From: Apostichopus japonicus
Taxonomy: Eukaryota; Echinodermata; Holothuroidea; Aspidochirotida; Stichopodidae
NCBI RefSeq assembly: GCF_037975245.1
Contig: NC_092569.1
Span: 36,452,168-36,514,167 of the forward strand
DNA: 62,000 nucleotides
Direction: 5' to 3'
Under the pieces are notes generated by a model. That model saw only the letters and a list, made by a program, of their open reading frames with translations. It had not been told where the DNA came from and ran no database searches. Shown here piece after piece: positions 45,773 through 57,707 of this stretch. Position numbers and translations under genes: made by a program. The number at the start of each line of letters is the position of its first letter. Positions within the stretch are counted from its first letter, which is position 1.

Positions 45773-46472
45773 AGCGCGCCCCCAACCCCCTGGATACGCG
45801 CCTGCTAGATGCAAAATGGTGCCACATTTGATGCTAACTTCGATCTGAAGATATCTCCAGAAATTGCTATTTTTTAGGTAATGATTTTAACAACGCGCAG
45901 AATTTTGCAGAGGATATGAACCACATGCTGTCGATGTTATGCCTAATCCTATCAATAGAACCTACATTTGTTGAATTAATGTGTGCATGACCCCTACTCC
46001 TTTCTTGTCCTTCTCGTTTTCTCCCATTATCTATTAAGATGTAACAGGTTCCAGCATCGTTATTGGCTCCTATCAGGGATCTCACCATGCAATCCAAAGT
46101 TTGATCACACATCGAGTATGGCGGCGAAGCGAAGCGGACGTGTATAGCCGCTGGTATGGCGTGAGCACTGACACATTCAATGTAAATATCGACACCTGAT
46201 GTGATGGCGCGGGTTTCGACTTCGATACCCGACAGTCAAGGATAAACTTTTTCATTTTTTCGCAGCTCATTTGAAGAAAATACGAATTACTGTGCTTCTT
46301 TGTCCTTATGAAAAACCAACTCAGGTGATGGGAGTTGAATATAACAAAATATATATATTTTTTTTACCAACCCAAATCTCAGATAGGGGGGCACTCAGGG
46401 GGGGCACTAGGTTTTCCAGGGGGGCAGGTGCCCCCCTGCCCCCCCCCCCTTGGCGACGCCACTGATTAGTAA

Positions 46473-47715
46473 CGTTCTAGGGGTAAAAGTGGCGCAAAAT
46501 GAAAACAAGCACTGCATGGAGCGACCACAAAATAGGGCAAACTGTTACCCGCGTTGTGCACTCGAAGGTAAGGTCATGTAGTACCAAACCAGTGCAAGTT
46601 GAAGACTTTTATAGATGTTACAGTGTCTTATGGATCTCAGACAACAAAACTACCAAGGAGGTGTAAGAGCCACATTACAAAACAATCTTTACAAAGGAAG
46701 CATTTAGCCTAACTTATATGTTCATACACAGTGGCGGGCACAGGACCTAAATCCTAATCTCAATATGCCACCGAATGCAGCATTTGACGCTTTTAAGGAT
46801 TTTTTAAGGAAGAGGTTGGGGGGATAACCCCAGACTCCTTCAATAGAGTCGATGTCAAAGACATCTGTGCTACCCCCCCCCCCCCCCCCGTTCATTGTAT
46901 TTTGGCTCTTTTGCCTCGGAGGAGGATGAAAAGCCATGAAGTAAACAGGAGCTGTTTTTCCAGAGTCTTTGCTGTTAATATAAGTCTAGCCTAATATTAT
47001 GTGTAACGCAAAGAATATTGTCTATACCAAGGATGACAGTTTATCAGATGGTAAATTCAGATCTGTTTGCAATTTGATGCCGATTTGGGGACCTCTTGGA
47101 TGAATCTATGGAGTGGAACGTATGGTTGAGAATTGTAATGGTTTTGCCAAAGCCTATAGGCAAAGCTATATTGAGTTGGACTGATCGAACAACATGAAAT
47201 GTTTGATATCAATGCTCTTTGGGAGAATTTGAAAACTTCAGCTAATATTTCTCTTAAATTGGTAAGCCCCTACAAAATTTTCTCCGCCCCCCGAAAAAAA
47301 CCCTGCTTGGCCGGACTTTTTATTTTCCTACTGCTAATGAAATTTAAAAACCGCGAAATTTTTCATTTTTTGGCGCCTAACTGGCAACGCTGGCTTTTAT
47401 TCGTACAGCCCAGTTGGGCTGGAAGTATAGCATATAACAGTTCACCTTTGCTTTTATACGGAGATCACGGGTATGACCCTGGGGTCGTTGAAGGGAACTC
47501 TCATGTAGGGGGTCTGGAGGTCCGGACCCAGAAGAAGAAAAGATAAATTTGACATTATGCATTTCTGAAGTAAATACTTGTAGGCAATAAATTAGGTCTA
47601 AACTTATGTCGACACGGTTGTTATATTACAGAACACTTTTTTGATTGTACATTCATGGATACTCACTCACATATCATTATTAAAAATTATGCATGTAATG
47701 TAAAATTATGCCTAC
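46473..47715. other. Intron 1 near exon 1, nothing recognised
   Basis: Contains a C-run at about 46875-46890 and a patch near 47475-47545 whose composition resembles TIR-element ends, but no matched partner was found. Confidence 0.45.
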
Positions 47716-47806
47716 CTTGAGACCTTCCTCCAAGAAGCAAAATGACAGCAATCAGAAGATGAATAAGAAAAGGTGATCGACACTGCTTTAATCCTCCTTT
47801 CTCCAT
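47716..47806 (-). CDS. Lectin exon 1: start codon and signal peptide
   Basis: ATG 47806-47804, donor CTCAAG|GTAGGC, 91 bp ending in phase 1. It encodes MEKGGLKQCRSPFLIHLLIA then VILLLGGRSQ: a basic n-region, a hydrophobic core of about 13 residues and a small polar end, a standard secretory signal with cleavage probably near GGRSQ-A. It is the only such exon found upstream of exon 2 on this strand, and its phase fits. Since it lies 14 kb away, the link is by frame and logic, not by homology. Confidence 0.72.
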
Positions 47807-50800
47807 TTTGAACAAATCCAGAAGCGGAAAGGGAAAAACAATCTAAGTTTATCAAATGTGTCTTTTCCTGTGATGGTTAATTGGTATATATCATATATGT
47901 ATGTCTTGCCGTCTCTGTGATACTATAATGAAGATTTAATGAGTTTGCCAGTACTTATTACCATCTTGATAGAGTGATATCCAACAAAGACACACATGTA
48001 GTGACTTTTCATTGGTCATTATGTGGCTGACGTATGTAATGTTTCATGCATATTCAAGATCAACGATTGTGATTATACAATGTGAAAGTTATGTACAAAT
48101 TTCGTGTTCACATCATATCAAATATCAAGTTGTAACTCTGGAAGCCGCTGAGTGGTCGATTGGTAGACGATACCTATACAATATGAATATTCAATGAAAA
48201 TTGCTTACTCTCAATTGGCTGTTTGTCCCTCCAACACCCAGTTAGACTGTGACAGCTCGTAAGATGTCAAGGGTTAATTATCTTCTTTCATATGACACGT
48301 CTTGAGAAAAATTTGTTGTTGCTATGCAAAGCAAAGTCACATATTCCATACCTTTCGAGGTTTCTGCACCCTCCCCCCTATACCCCTATTCTCCGATTGA
48401 TCAATTTTCCTACTCCTCGGGTACCAAGTTTCTCTTGAAAAGAGGACAAAGAATGTAAATGACGTTTTCAAAAAACATTTGTATCCGCGTACTTCGTAAA
48501 GGGTTTCAGAGATGTTGTGATGATCCTTCATGGTAGCCTATATATGACAGACTTCTGGTGACCAGTGAGCATGCATATGGCAGTAATGCCGTTTATAAAT
48601 CACAACAATATTAGTGTATCAGGAGAACTTGAGTTGTCATCAGACCCAGATCAGCCCTTTATTGTTCTACAGCTAATAGGCAGGGGTGCAACAATTGTTT
48701 TTAGGCCTACTTTGGAGGGGGGATACGATGTTAAAGTTTACATAAGATACAGTAATACCGCCTGAACATTGATAACCAATATGAGTTCACCGTAATTTTG
48801 TTACACTCGTAGCCCCAGTCCCCTGACATTGTGACTATGTAAGAGATGTTTGTTCACGAGGGTAAAACCAAACTACTTAACTGATCCGCTCACAACCCCG
48901 GTCCCCCTAGCAAGGAGACTGTGACTATGTGTGATCATAACGGTCTTACGTCAAAGCAGGAACTTGCTACAAACACCTTGGTCAAAGTTACTATCACGAA
49001 TCCCTTGCAGAGGGAATAGATATTACACATGATCAGGATAAGGTGGGTGAACCACCTATACTGTTAAATGTTTACTGGTGATCACATGATCATAGCCAAT
49101 ATGCTTACAGGTATATGTAGCAGCGCATGCACATGTGGAAGCCGGAGGGAGAGGGAGAGGGGAGGGGGTTCTAAAATTCTTCCGACTGATTTAGGTAGGG
49201 GGCATAAAACGGGAACAGTGCTGGCACTTGATCTTAGCCAAAAGTTATGATAACCTCCAAGAACCTGAGCACAACTCCTTTACGAAGGGAACAGTTCTTT
49301 TCCGTGCTTATTCAAGGGCATATACACGAGAGCGACAGCTAGTTCTAGGTGAAAGTCTTCTGTGAACGTCTACGTCACAATGGTATTATATATACATTAT
49401 TAACTGGGGAGATGAATAAACGGCTGTGCGGATCTGACAATGAGACACATTGACTGTACACAATATATTGTGTAACCACTGTAATAGGATCCAATCGACA
49501 AATATGAGTAGTTCAATATCAATTTCATTATTCATATTGTCGAAAATGATCAATTTAACGTCATTGACGGAGATATCATCAAGATCAGTGTAAAAAACAG
49601 AGAGATCAAATAATTACATATATAAGCACAACGAGTCGTGTACACGGGCAAATGTTAGTTAACATTGTAGAAATAATATCATTGTTTTGCATCTAATCCC
49701 CCTTACTAAACACATTTCTGAAAGCAGAGTTATTGGTCGCCCATCTCTTTAGATTCGTCCCAAAAAACGGACTTCGGCCCACCTTTCGGGCCCGCCAACC
49801 CTCTCAAAATTGCAATTCGTAACAGAGGTTACAGTCTGTATGGTGTCATATCAACAGAGGCGGCCTTAATTAAACTTAAATTCTCTTATTTTTGAAATGG
49901 GGGAGGGTTTGTCTTTACCCCCCTGGTCTTTATACAATTATTGAATTATCTAGTTCCAATATTATTTAAACATGTTAACTTCAAAAAATTATGAATTATA
50001 TAAATAACTAAATCCATATCTCGATAGGCATGCTCAGTATACCATACCAAAACAATATCATCGAGGGGGAGGGGATGGGATAGGGGGGTGGATAGAGGGG
50101 AAGTCTGGTGGACAACGGCTCAGTCCTCATGAGATATTAATCGGTCGTTGGCTGGTATGTTGGACGATTGTTGGTCTTTATATATGTAGATTTTCGTGTT
50201 TGGTCGTCTACTGGTGATAATGTTATCCAAAATTGTGTACCGACCTTAAAGGCACACTCTCAGCTAGGAAATTGCTAAAATCTAAAATCTTGTCTCAACG
50301 TATTCCCCGATTAAAAAATAAAAACAATGCTGCCCTCTTCTCACAGCGGCAACATATTCATTTTTTTAATATGGCATTCTCATCCTTAGCTATAAACAGA
50401 ATACGCAAATGTGTACCGTTACCGCGAAGGTATCCGGTTTCCGAGATTCTAATCTGCCTCTGAGTGTTGCGTAACCTATAGGCACACTGTGTACTGTGTG
50501 CTATTCGAGTTACGCAATTTTTCGATTTGCTATATGGAACAGTGCATATTGTACTGCTGGGAAAACGCTATACCAGCTCGTAGCACCAGGTAGTTGTTAT
50601 GGAAAGTCATATGGGCCCGTATGATCTCGTGCTGCCGATTTTTGTTGGAGAAATTGCTGAAGAAATAAATGCGAATAGTTTCGTCGTGTAATTCTCTATA
50701 AACATGTGACTGAATGTGTGCTGCTTATGTACTGTTATTTGACGAAACGACTTGCTTCTGGCCTAACGTTCTTCAATACTTGAGTTCAAAATAAAATAAA

Positions 50801-50868
50801 ACTGTAAGCAAACAGCTTATCCACCAAAGAGCCTGTGTAGAAAAAACACGCACATAATACAGACGGGT
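47807..50868. other. Upstream flank of lectin gene
   Basis: It should hold the promoter and 5' UTR. I see no motif that fixes the transcription start. G-rich stretches lie at 49139-49167 and 50061-50101. No ORF with family character. Confidence 0.4.
49225..49243 (-). pseudogene. U2 snRNA-like fragment
   Basis: The minus strand reads TTTTGGCTAAGATCAAGTG, identical to a 19-nt part of the conserved 5' region of U2 snRNA. The next bases do not carry the GTAGTA branch-site recognition sequence, and the preceding part is shortened, so it is a diverged pseudogene or U2-derived repeat. Confidence 0.6.
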
Positions 50869-51347
50869 TAATGAGCGGGGTACACCCCTCAGTACGACAA
50901 GTTTTCAGTCCGACAAGTTTTCAGTCCGAAAATAAAATACACGTTTTCAGTCCGAAAATGAAATACACGTTTTCAGTCCGAAAATGAAATACACGTTTTC
51001 AGTTGGAGAATGAAAGCATGCAGTTTTAATGCCATAATACCACCAATAAACGGTGACAGCCCGAACTGATAGTAAAGAAATCGATTGAATCTTTCGTATT
51101 ACGTCTCACATCGCCGGCCTCAACAAATACTTGGGACCCCTTAACAAATATCGGTTACAATCCGTTCTTTGCTCCTTAATCTGCTTCCTGTATAGTCATG
51201 GTTTATTTGGTTCTAATTCCATCAATGCAATTTACACTTACCTAGCGTCATACTTTCATTGTGTTACATTTTGTACTTTTCATTCGACTGCCAAGTATTG
51301 CTGACGAAGGTCTCAATATATTTTCTAAAACTTTACTCCTTATTTGA

Positions 51348-51552
<205 letters not shown>

Positions 51553-51824
51553 AATTTAATAAAACAACATTCAAATACTTGAATATGTAGTACAAAATGC
51601 ACAGAAGGTCCACTTTGTTGGGGCAGTTTTAGGTGATTTTGTGGTTTTCCCCTTCATACCAAAGTTAAGTGTACCACTGCCCTTGGAAGTCACCCCCCCC
51701 CCCCATCCATAAACTGAACCTTCAGACTCACACATAGACTCGTAGACCTGACGTCAAACTAAGTAAATTGTTATTTTTACAATTGGACACATTCTACTAG
51801 GAGCAGGGATACTAGGAGCAGGGA

Positions 51825-51826
<2 letters not shown>

Positions 51827-51899
<73 letters not shown>
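51827..51899. repeat. (ATT)n microsatellite
   Basis: About 24 uninterrupted ATT trinucleotides. Confidence 0.95.
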
Positions 51900-51900
<1 letters not shown>

Positions 51901-53924
51901 CGGTGGAGGGTGGGGCGTGAACGTTTGAAAATGTGATCATAACTAGACCTCTAAATGCAATGATTATAAAGCAAACATTTAACTGATGTAATTTTGGACA
52001 CTCCCTCACCCCTTCTCGGCCTCGTGCACCCCCTCACCCCTTCTCCCCTCTTACACCCCTCACCCCCTTCTCACCCTCTTATATCCCCCTCGCCCTCGAA
52101 CTCGATAATCTTGTTCATATACGATACTTTTTTCTACATCTTCTACAATACGTATCAGCAATAATACAACCGTCATCTTGTATGCAATTCAGAAAAGGCT
52201 ATAAGAAAGCCTTGTCGTTAAACACTGGCAAGCAATAATTGATTCATTTATTAACGTAACGTTAATTTTAAGTTTGACTTGACAAGACTCTTCGACCGAG
52301 GAGCCGAGGATTATGGTTCATTTCGTCTTATATATTTACAAGAGGAACAATTAAAAATCAGTAATCGCACAAAATGAACTTGTAGCAGACAGCTTTCTGT
52401 GTTTGTTTTCTAAAAGTTCCAGACAGCTGCTACTACCTCTCCTCAAATATTTTTACTTACCTTTATTTTCAATCTTGCATGCTTCAACTTTGATACTCCC
52501 TTTGTTTCTATTATTCTCCACTTGTTTTGATCATATGTACACTTGCTTCCTTAGTATGCATAACTTCCTTTTATATTCTCATTTGCATAAATTCTTGTTA
52601 TGTAATATACCTATTAACAGATAGTTTGCTAAATAAAGATTTCATTCTGTTCCTGTACACCAGCCTCAAAACATCTCTTTTCTTTCCTTCTGTACCTACC
52701 TGTACTAATATTAGTTGGAGTTAACTTGTCCTATTTTCATTTATGGACTTAGTTTCTCTACAAACTAAACTCGGGCTATGATTTTTTTTATGAGGTAGTA
52801 ATAATCTTGAAGCGAGCGACTTTTTTTTTTTAATATTGTAGAATTTTGAAGCCGTGGTTGCTTCTATCAAGATTGATAATTTGTACACAATGATCAGTTT
52901 AAAGAAACACATGACGATAAGAAACCCTTTGTTGTTCCTTTTAATTGTCTTTTATGGTGTTTAGAGATAATCGATTTCAAACTCATGTGTGCGGCCTTTG
53001 TACTCTCAGTAAGATGTATCTATTGAGACAGAAATGTTCTTATATATTGGCCATTCAAGTACTTCAACAGGCAATATAACTCAACTTCAAAACTCAACAT
53101 AATACGGTATAAACGGGGAGGTTTTCTGCTGTCTCTTTAGATTATTACAATTTTTTTATTATTATCACCACAAGCATTGTAAATATACTTTGATGTAAAT
53201 ATATCTATTCTTAGAATTTTCTTATAAAGTTTCCATATTGATATTTTTTTCGTCATATGGCTTTATCACTGCTTTGCATATATGCCTATTATTAATAAAA
53301 ATGAGCAAGGTTCAGTATGGCCTATATACGGTATACAAAGCAAATTTTGAAGGAAAATGTAGAGAGATCTTTTAGAAACAAATCATCTTTTTTGATGATT
53401 AATTTTGAAAGTGTCTAAATGGTCTGAATCATGTGACTAATTATTTCAGTTTTGAATATAATATTTCCGCGTAGACGTGTGTATTCCAGAAAGAAAAAGA
53501 AAGAAGTAGGTATTAAATATTATTAAAAGTTATCGCGTCCTCATATACTTGTAACGAACATAATTTATTATGTGCAAATAAAGATTTATTTTCAATATTG
53601 TATCCCGTCACTGAACATTTATGTTAATTATATCGTTTTCAATGTTACCTACATAAAAAGAACAGCGAATCAAATTTTATGAGATGCAGGTAAACATTTA
53701 CAGATTTACAGATATAAATCGAACGTAACGTATACATGCGCATGTAGGGAATGGTTACCCCCGCCCCCCCCCCCCCAACCGTGCACGGACTCCCATACAT
53801 GGGGTTTATGCGAGACCTGGATATGAGTATAAAAATTAATTAACAAACAGCATACTGCCTTGAGGGAAAACACTTTCTTCACCTTTTCCTCATCTTATTC
53901 TATCCGAAACAACATATCTAACTA
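51900..53924. other. Interior of Mutator-like element, nothing recognised
   Basis: AT-rich sequence, with a C/T-rich stretch at 52000-52095. No transposase-like frame. Confidence 0.5.
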
Positions 53925-53960
53925 TATATATATATAACTATATATATAAAACTATATATA

Positions 53961-53998
<38 letters not shown>
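53925..53998. repeat. (TA)n microsatellite with ACTATATATA units
   Basis: TA dinucleotides interrupted by AACTATATATA units. Confidence 0.9.
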
Positions 53999-54000
<2 letters not shown>

Positions 54001-54211
54001 AATTTAATAATATATAGGCCTATATATATATATAATGAACAGTATATATTTAAGCTCCGACTGAGAACGTGGATTTTATGAGAAAGTGGATTTTATTTTC
54101 GAACTAAAAACGTTTTTCGGACTGAAAACTCCTTTTTTTTCGGACTAAAAACGTGTACTTTATTTTCGGACTGAAAACGTGTCGGACTGACAACGTGTAC
54201 CCTAATGAGCG

Positions 54212-54475
54212 TGGTGAACACAAAGAGATAGATGTAAGGGGATTAGTAGACAAGGGATGGAGAGAAGAATGAAAGATAAAAACCAACAGGGGAAGAGGAT
54301 AGGTAGGAGATAAACAGTGGAGGGACAAAGAGAGGATTAAGGGAAGGGGTAGGAAATAAACTGGAGAAGGACAACAACAGAAAAGTGTGGAGAGAAAAAG
54401 GGGTGGAAATACTATGAGAAAAGGAGTAATGGGGGAGGGGGGCAAGGGGAGGAGGGGGAATGAAGAAAAGTTAGT
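54212..54475. repeat. Purine-rich tract
   Basis: About 260 bp strongly enriched in A/G on the plus strand, including GGGGGAGGGGGGCAAGGGGAGGAGGGGG near its end. No coding sense. Confidence 0.8.
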
Positions 54476-55966
54476 CATGTCCTTCCTGAATGTTGAGCCC
54501 ATGAGGTTGGTGCGAAGGCATTGCATTCACAACCTCTCTCTGCTGATTCGCACTAGCTCAGGACGGCTACCCAAGGATTCAGTCCCCTGGGCCTATAGAG
54601 ACATGTCGTTAATGGTATGGTTGCATAGCTCCCAACTCTCGAGAAGGCAAATGCTGGTCCATTCCACGAATTGCCGTCCTGGGGGTGGGGTATATGGGGG
54701 TGTCTCCCTCCCCTTTTTACTTTTTTTGGAATCCTGGTGATGCCTACATGTAAAATGGTGGCACCTAGAAAGGCTTTTGTCACCCAAAATTTTCTGAGAA
54801 ATATGCAATAAATTGAATAGTAGGTGATAATTCATTCTTGCCCGTGGCATGAAAATGTTCGCTGCTCGCCCCAATGAAATGAAATATAGCCTAATTTGAG
54901 GTTCAAATGATGATGTAAAGGAGGTTTTATACTCTATTATGCTAAATGCTAAAGAAATGATGGTTGCTAAGTCCAAATTTGATGCAATTAATTTATGTAC
55001 ACTTGTCAATTACAATGCAGGTTTTTGGGATGCTTGCGTGGGTCAGGGGCTTTGGGTGTTAGAATGTGAGTCCAACCCGCGAATTGTGGGTCAGTTGGGA
55101 GCTCTGTGGTTGGGAAGGTTAAAGTGTTCTCCAAAAAAACCCAAAAGATGAATGACCTTCGGCACAGGGGGAAACTGGACTCCTCCAGCTGCCTTTACTA
55201 CATTTTACTGCATTACTACAAACATATGGTGGCTTCCACGCCAACTCTCGACCAGAGTATGCTGTATTGGCCCCAAATAAACCAGATATTCAAATATGGT
55301 TACCTTTGGTCAAAGTTTTGAAACTGGTTTTATTACCACCTTCCAGGAAATTTACCTCACTGGTACATTCAGGCATCTTAATCTTATGCTTTCAATTAGA
55401 ATGCCTTAGAACAATTTGGAAAGTAAAGACCTCTAGGAACATATTAAATATTCTAGCAATTATAGCATGCTAAATTGGGGACAATACTACATAGCCCACC
55501 TTGAAAATATCCTGTAACCTACTCTGGATAAACACTATCTAATATGGAAGAAATGCTTTGGTTAAAGTATGAATATGGTCACTTGAACATTAAGAAATGC
55601 AAGTGACATAGTGGTAAGTTTTCCCTGCTCATGGTTATTGTAGTTGAACTCAATGCAAGAACTGTACAGATCCAATCAATGTGTTAAAAATAAAAACATG
55701 TTACAATACTGACTTACCTAATTTTAGAATAAGCAATACAAACAATAGCAGGGCAGTGTTCCAAATACGGAATGCAAGGACATATACCCAAATAAGGCTA
55801 GGAGACGCCATGCCTCCATTGTGGAACTTCTCCATGATAAGTATAGCAGCTTTACATGCAAAAGAACTTTTGCCAAAACTTCAAAAGACCCTATAATGTC
55901 CCCTGCATTTCAAACAGCTCCATCTGCCACTATCTCCATCTGCCACTGGGCCTGACTGGGGTTATC
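54476..55966. other. Intergenic, nothing recognised
   Basis: It contains a patch at 54660-54730 (CCGTCCTGGGGGTGGGG) similar in style to TIR-element ends near 43890, but no bounded element was found. Confidence 0.4.
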
Positions 55967-55974
55967 ATGAGAGC

Positions 55975-56821
55975 CATGGGCGGCGATCCTGGGGGGAAGG
56001 GGGGATATATCCCCCCCATGAAAATGGGTGGAGGGGATGTAATACACCATATCCCCCCCACCAAATGCCAGGGATAAGATTTTTTTCATGCCTACATTTA
56101 TGCATTATCGTGAATGTACGGCTCTTTTTTAGCTTCATTTCTCGCCTACCATAAACGCAGTGCGATCTTTTCAAATAAACCGTCTTTATAAAGCAAGAAT
56201 AGTTGACTGTAGGCTTCATTGGCCCTATAGTAACAAAATGTATTATTGCGCCCACGGTATTGATATAGTACATATATGCACCCTCATAGTATTCATATAG
56301 GCCCTATAGTAGGCCTACACACGTACATGTTCCCTCGAACAGCTGAGAATCTCATGTTACCAGGGTAATGCTTAGTACACGTTTCACCTGGATGCCCTAG
56401 CAATCGGTACCTAGGAATGTAACTATGTGTAATTGTGTATTGCATGTGTATATGCCTATAATAGCCTGCATGAGGCCATTTTCTTCATCGAATAATATAA
56501 AAGAGCTATCGAACATTCTAACGTAGCGCCTGAAACAAGATTGAGGTGGGCAATTTTCCCAAAATAACACCCGAAATTTAAAAAAAAAAGTATTTTGGAT
56601 CCTGATTATGAGATATTTCGGACATGATATCCCTATTTTAAAGTTGGGTATATGCCGCTTGGAAACCTCGGGAAGTGCGTTTCCGGCCATCTAGAGGGTT
56701 TGTAGATCCCCAAATTTTCTTGTACGCTTCGCGCCAACCCATGGTGGCGCTACGCTTAGATAGTCAACAAGGTCATATCCCCCCCCCCCCCCCCACTCGG
56801 AAATACGGATCGCCGCCCATG
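55975..56821. mobile_element. hAT-type non-autonomous element, TSD ATGAGAGC
   Basis: 847 bp. The ends CATGGGCGGCGATCC and GGATCGCCGCCCATG are perfect inverted repeats. ATGAGAGC is duplicated exactly at 55967-55974 and 56822-56829. Its terminal sequence matches the right end of the 27682-29735 element, so both belong to one family. It contains an inverted copy of the GCGCCAACCCATGGTGGCGC / TTAGATAG motif near 56727-56764. No ORF. Confidence 0.9.
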
Positions 56822-56829
56822 ATGAGAGC

Positions 56830-57628
56830 ACTGAATGAACTGTTTAATCACTACTAGCTGCAAGTTAGAGTACCTCTTCAACACTCTATGACATCACAAT
56901 ATATGTTATTTTAAACTGATCTCACACAATACAAAATAAAGACAAGTTATCCTGTACCAACAATAAATAACCAAAGATCAATGTCACATTAGAACTACTG
57001 GTATGACTGAACAAGCTACAGTAATTAAAAAGATCAGATATTACTATCATGGAAAGCCAAATAGTGTACAATCAAGTATGTAGTGAAACCAATATTCAAT
57101 AATTTACTTATTTAATATGACACAGTTGTAACTTTGATGACATCAATTATGTAGTTTACTTACACTATGAATGAACATGCAAATCAATGCTAAATACTAC
57201 AGAAAGGAGAAGGATACATAACGCACTGAATGCAACAATCAATGTTTGACACCATGAAGATAAATTCTTATGATACATTGCACTAGCTTAGTAACTTCAT
57301 TTCACTGAGACACCATGTTTGTTGTTGTCTGTTATGGTACAGTTTGTTCAATTGTCTTGAAGCCCGTGTGATATCTAAATTCTGGATACTTGTTACTCCC
57401 ATTGTCCACTCTTGTGTCCTTGATGAATGGTATTTAAATACTGTAAGCTGAGAAACTGCTTTGACATCAGCTAATTCCAAATTGTCCGTATCCATGTTAA
57501 CAACGTTCACTATGCAAATCCATAGCTTTCACTGGAGAACAAGAAATATGACAATCATCTTACGTAAAGTAGAGAAGCACACATTTATTAATGAAACAAT
57601 CCAACACAAATACTTCCAGTTCCAACCC
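56830..57628. other. Intergenic, nothing firm
   Basis: A minus-strand open frame at 57283-57510 has ordinary composition, but an acceptor-like site upstream would start it with a stop, so I do not call it. Confidence 0.4.
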
Positions 57629-57707
57629 TTATATCTGCTTGAAAACATCCATCATGCCATAACGCAATGCTGTGCTGTACTGTTCCTCTAAAGGATGTTC
57701 TGTACAT
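57629..57707 (-). CDS. Possible terminal coding exon of an unknown gene
   Basis: On the minus strand a good acceptor (TTTCACATTACAG) precedes A|TGTACAGAACATCC. Read with one base completing a split codon it gives CTEHPLEEQYSTALRYGMMD then VFKQI and TAA, a plausible hydrophilic C-terminus. An AATAAA on the same strand (57594-57599) lies about 30 nt beyond the stop. I do not recognise the family and found no preceding exon in the window, so it may be chance. Confidence 0.25.

Larger units (their letters stand above)
43967..45804. mobile_element. Middle element of the nest (imperfect TSD)
   Basis: The ends CAGGGGCGTATCCAGG and CCTGGATACGCGCCTG are inverted repeats. Flanks share GCTAGA but not a full 8 bp, so the TSD is mutated or the ends are off by a few bases. 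It contains CTATCTAAGCGGAGCG-type motifs near 44012 and 45163, and the 44604-45015 element. Confidence 0.65.
43805..46464. mobile_element. hAT-type outer element of a three-level nest, TSD ATTAGTAA
   Basis: The ends CAGTGGCGTCACCAGA and TTGGCGACGCCACTG are inverted repeats. ATTAGTAA is duplicated exactly at 43797-43804 and 46465-46472. GGGGGGCAC runs lie inside both ends. Two further elements are nested inside. No transposase. Confidence 0.88.
9892..47806 (-). other. Secreted fibrinogen-related lectin gene, 8 exons
   Basis: I assembled this gene by reading splice sites; all eight exons join in phase (1,1,1,1,0,0,1) into 355 residues. Order: signal peptide (1-30), segment with one Cys (31-56), three Thr/Ser-rich linkers (57-135), and a fibrinogen-related domain (136-355) with four conserved Cys (139, 168, 301, 314), the GGGWT and RRVDGSVDFYRNW blocks, a DRDND calcium loop (290-294) and a terminal KIRPV. 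The family includes ficolins, FREPs and sea cucumber fibrinogen-like protein A: secreted, calcium-dependent recognition of acetylated or carbohydrate ligands in innate immunity. There is no collagen-like or transmembrane segment. NMT (169-171) and NTT (147-149) are N-glycosylation sequons. The ligand and exact orthologue are unknown. The gene spans 38 kb because its introns hold transposons and satellites. Confidence 0.85.

Noticed and set aside
43959-45812. Exact 8-bp TSD for the 43967-45804 element
   Set aside because: Only GCTAGA is shared, so I list the element with reduced confidence.
45588-45831. Frames rich in Phe/Ser and Lys/Glu
   Set aside because: Polypyrimidine tract composition, no homology.
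46730-46935. Possible TIR element starting CAGTGGCGGGCAC
   Set aside because: No matching right end or target duplication found.
57283-57510. 75-codon minus-strand frame
   Set aside because: No usable acceptor: the one upstream would begin the frame with a stop. No family pattern.
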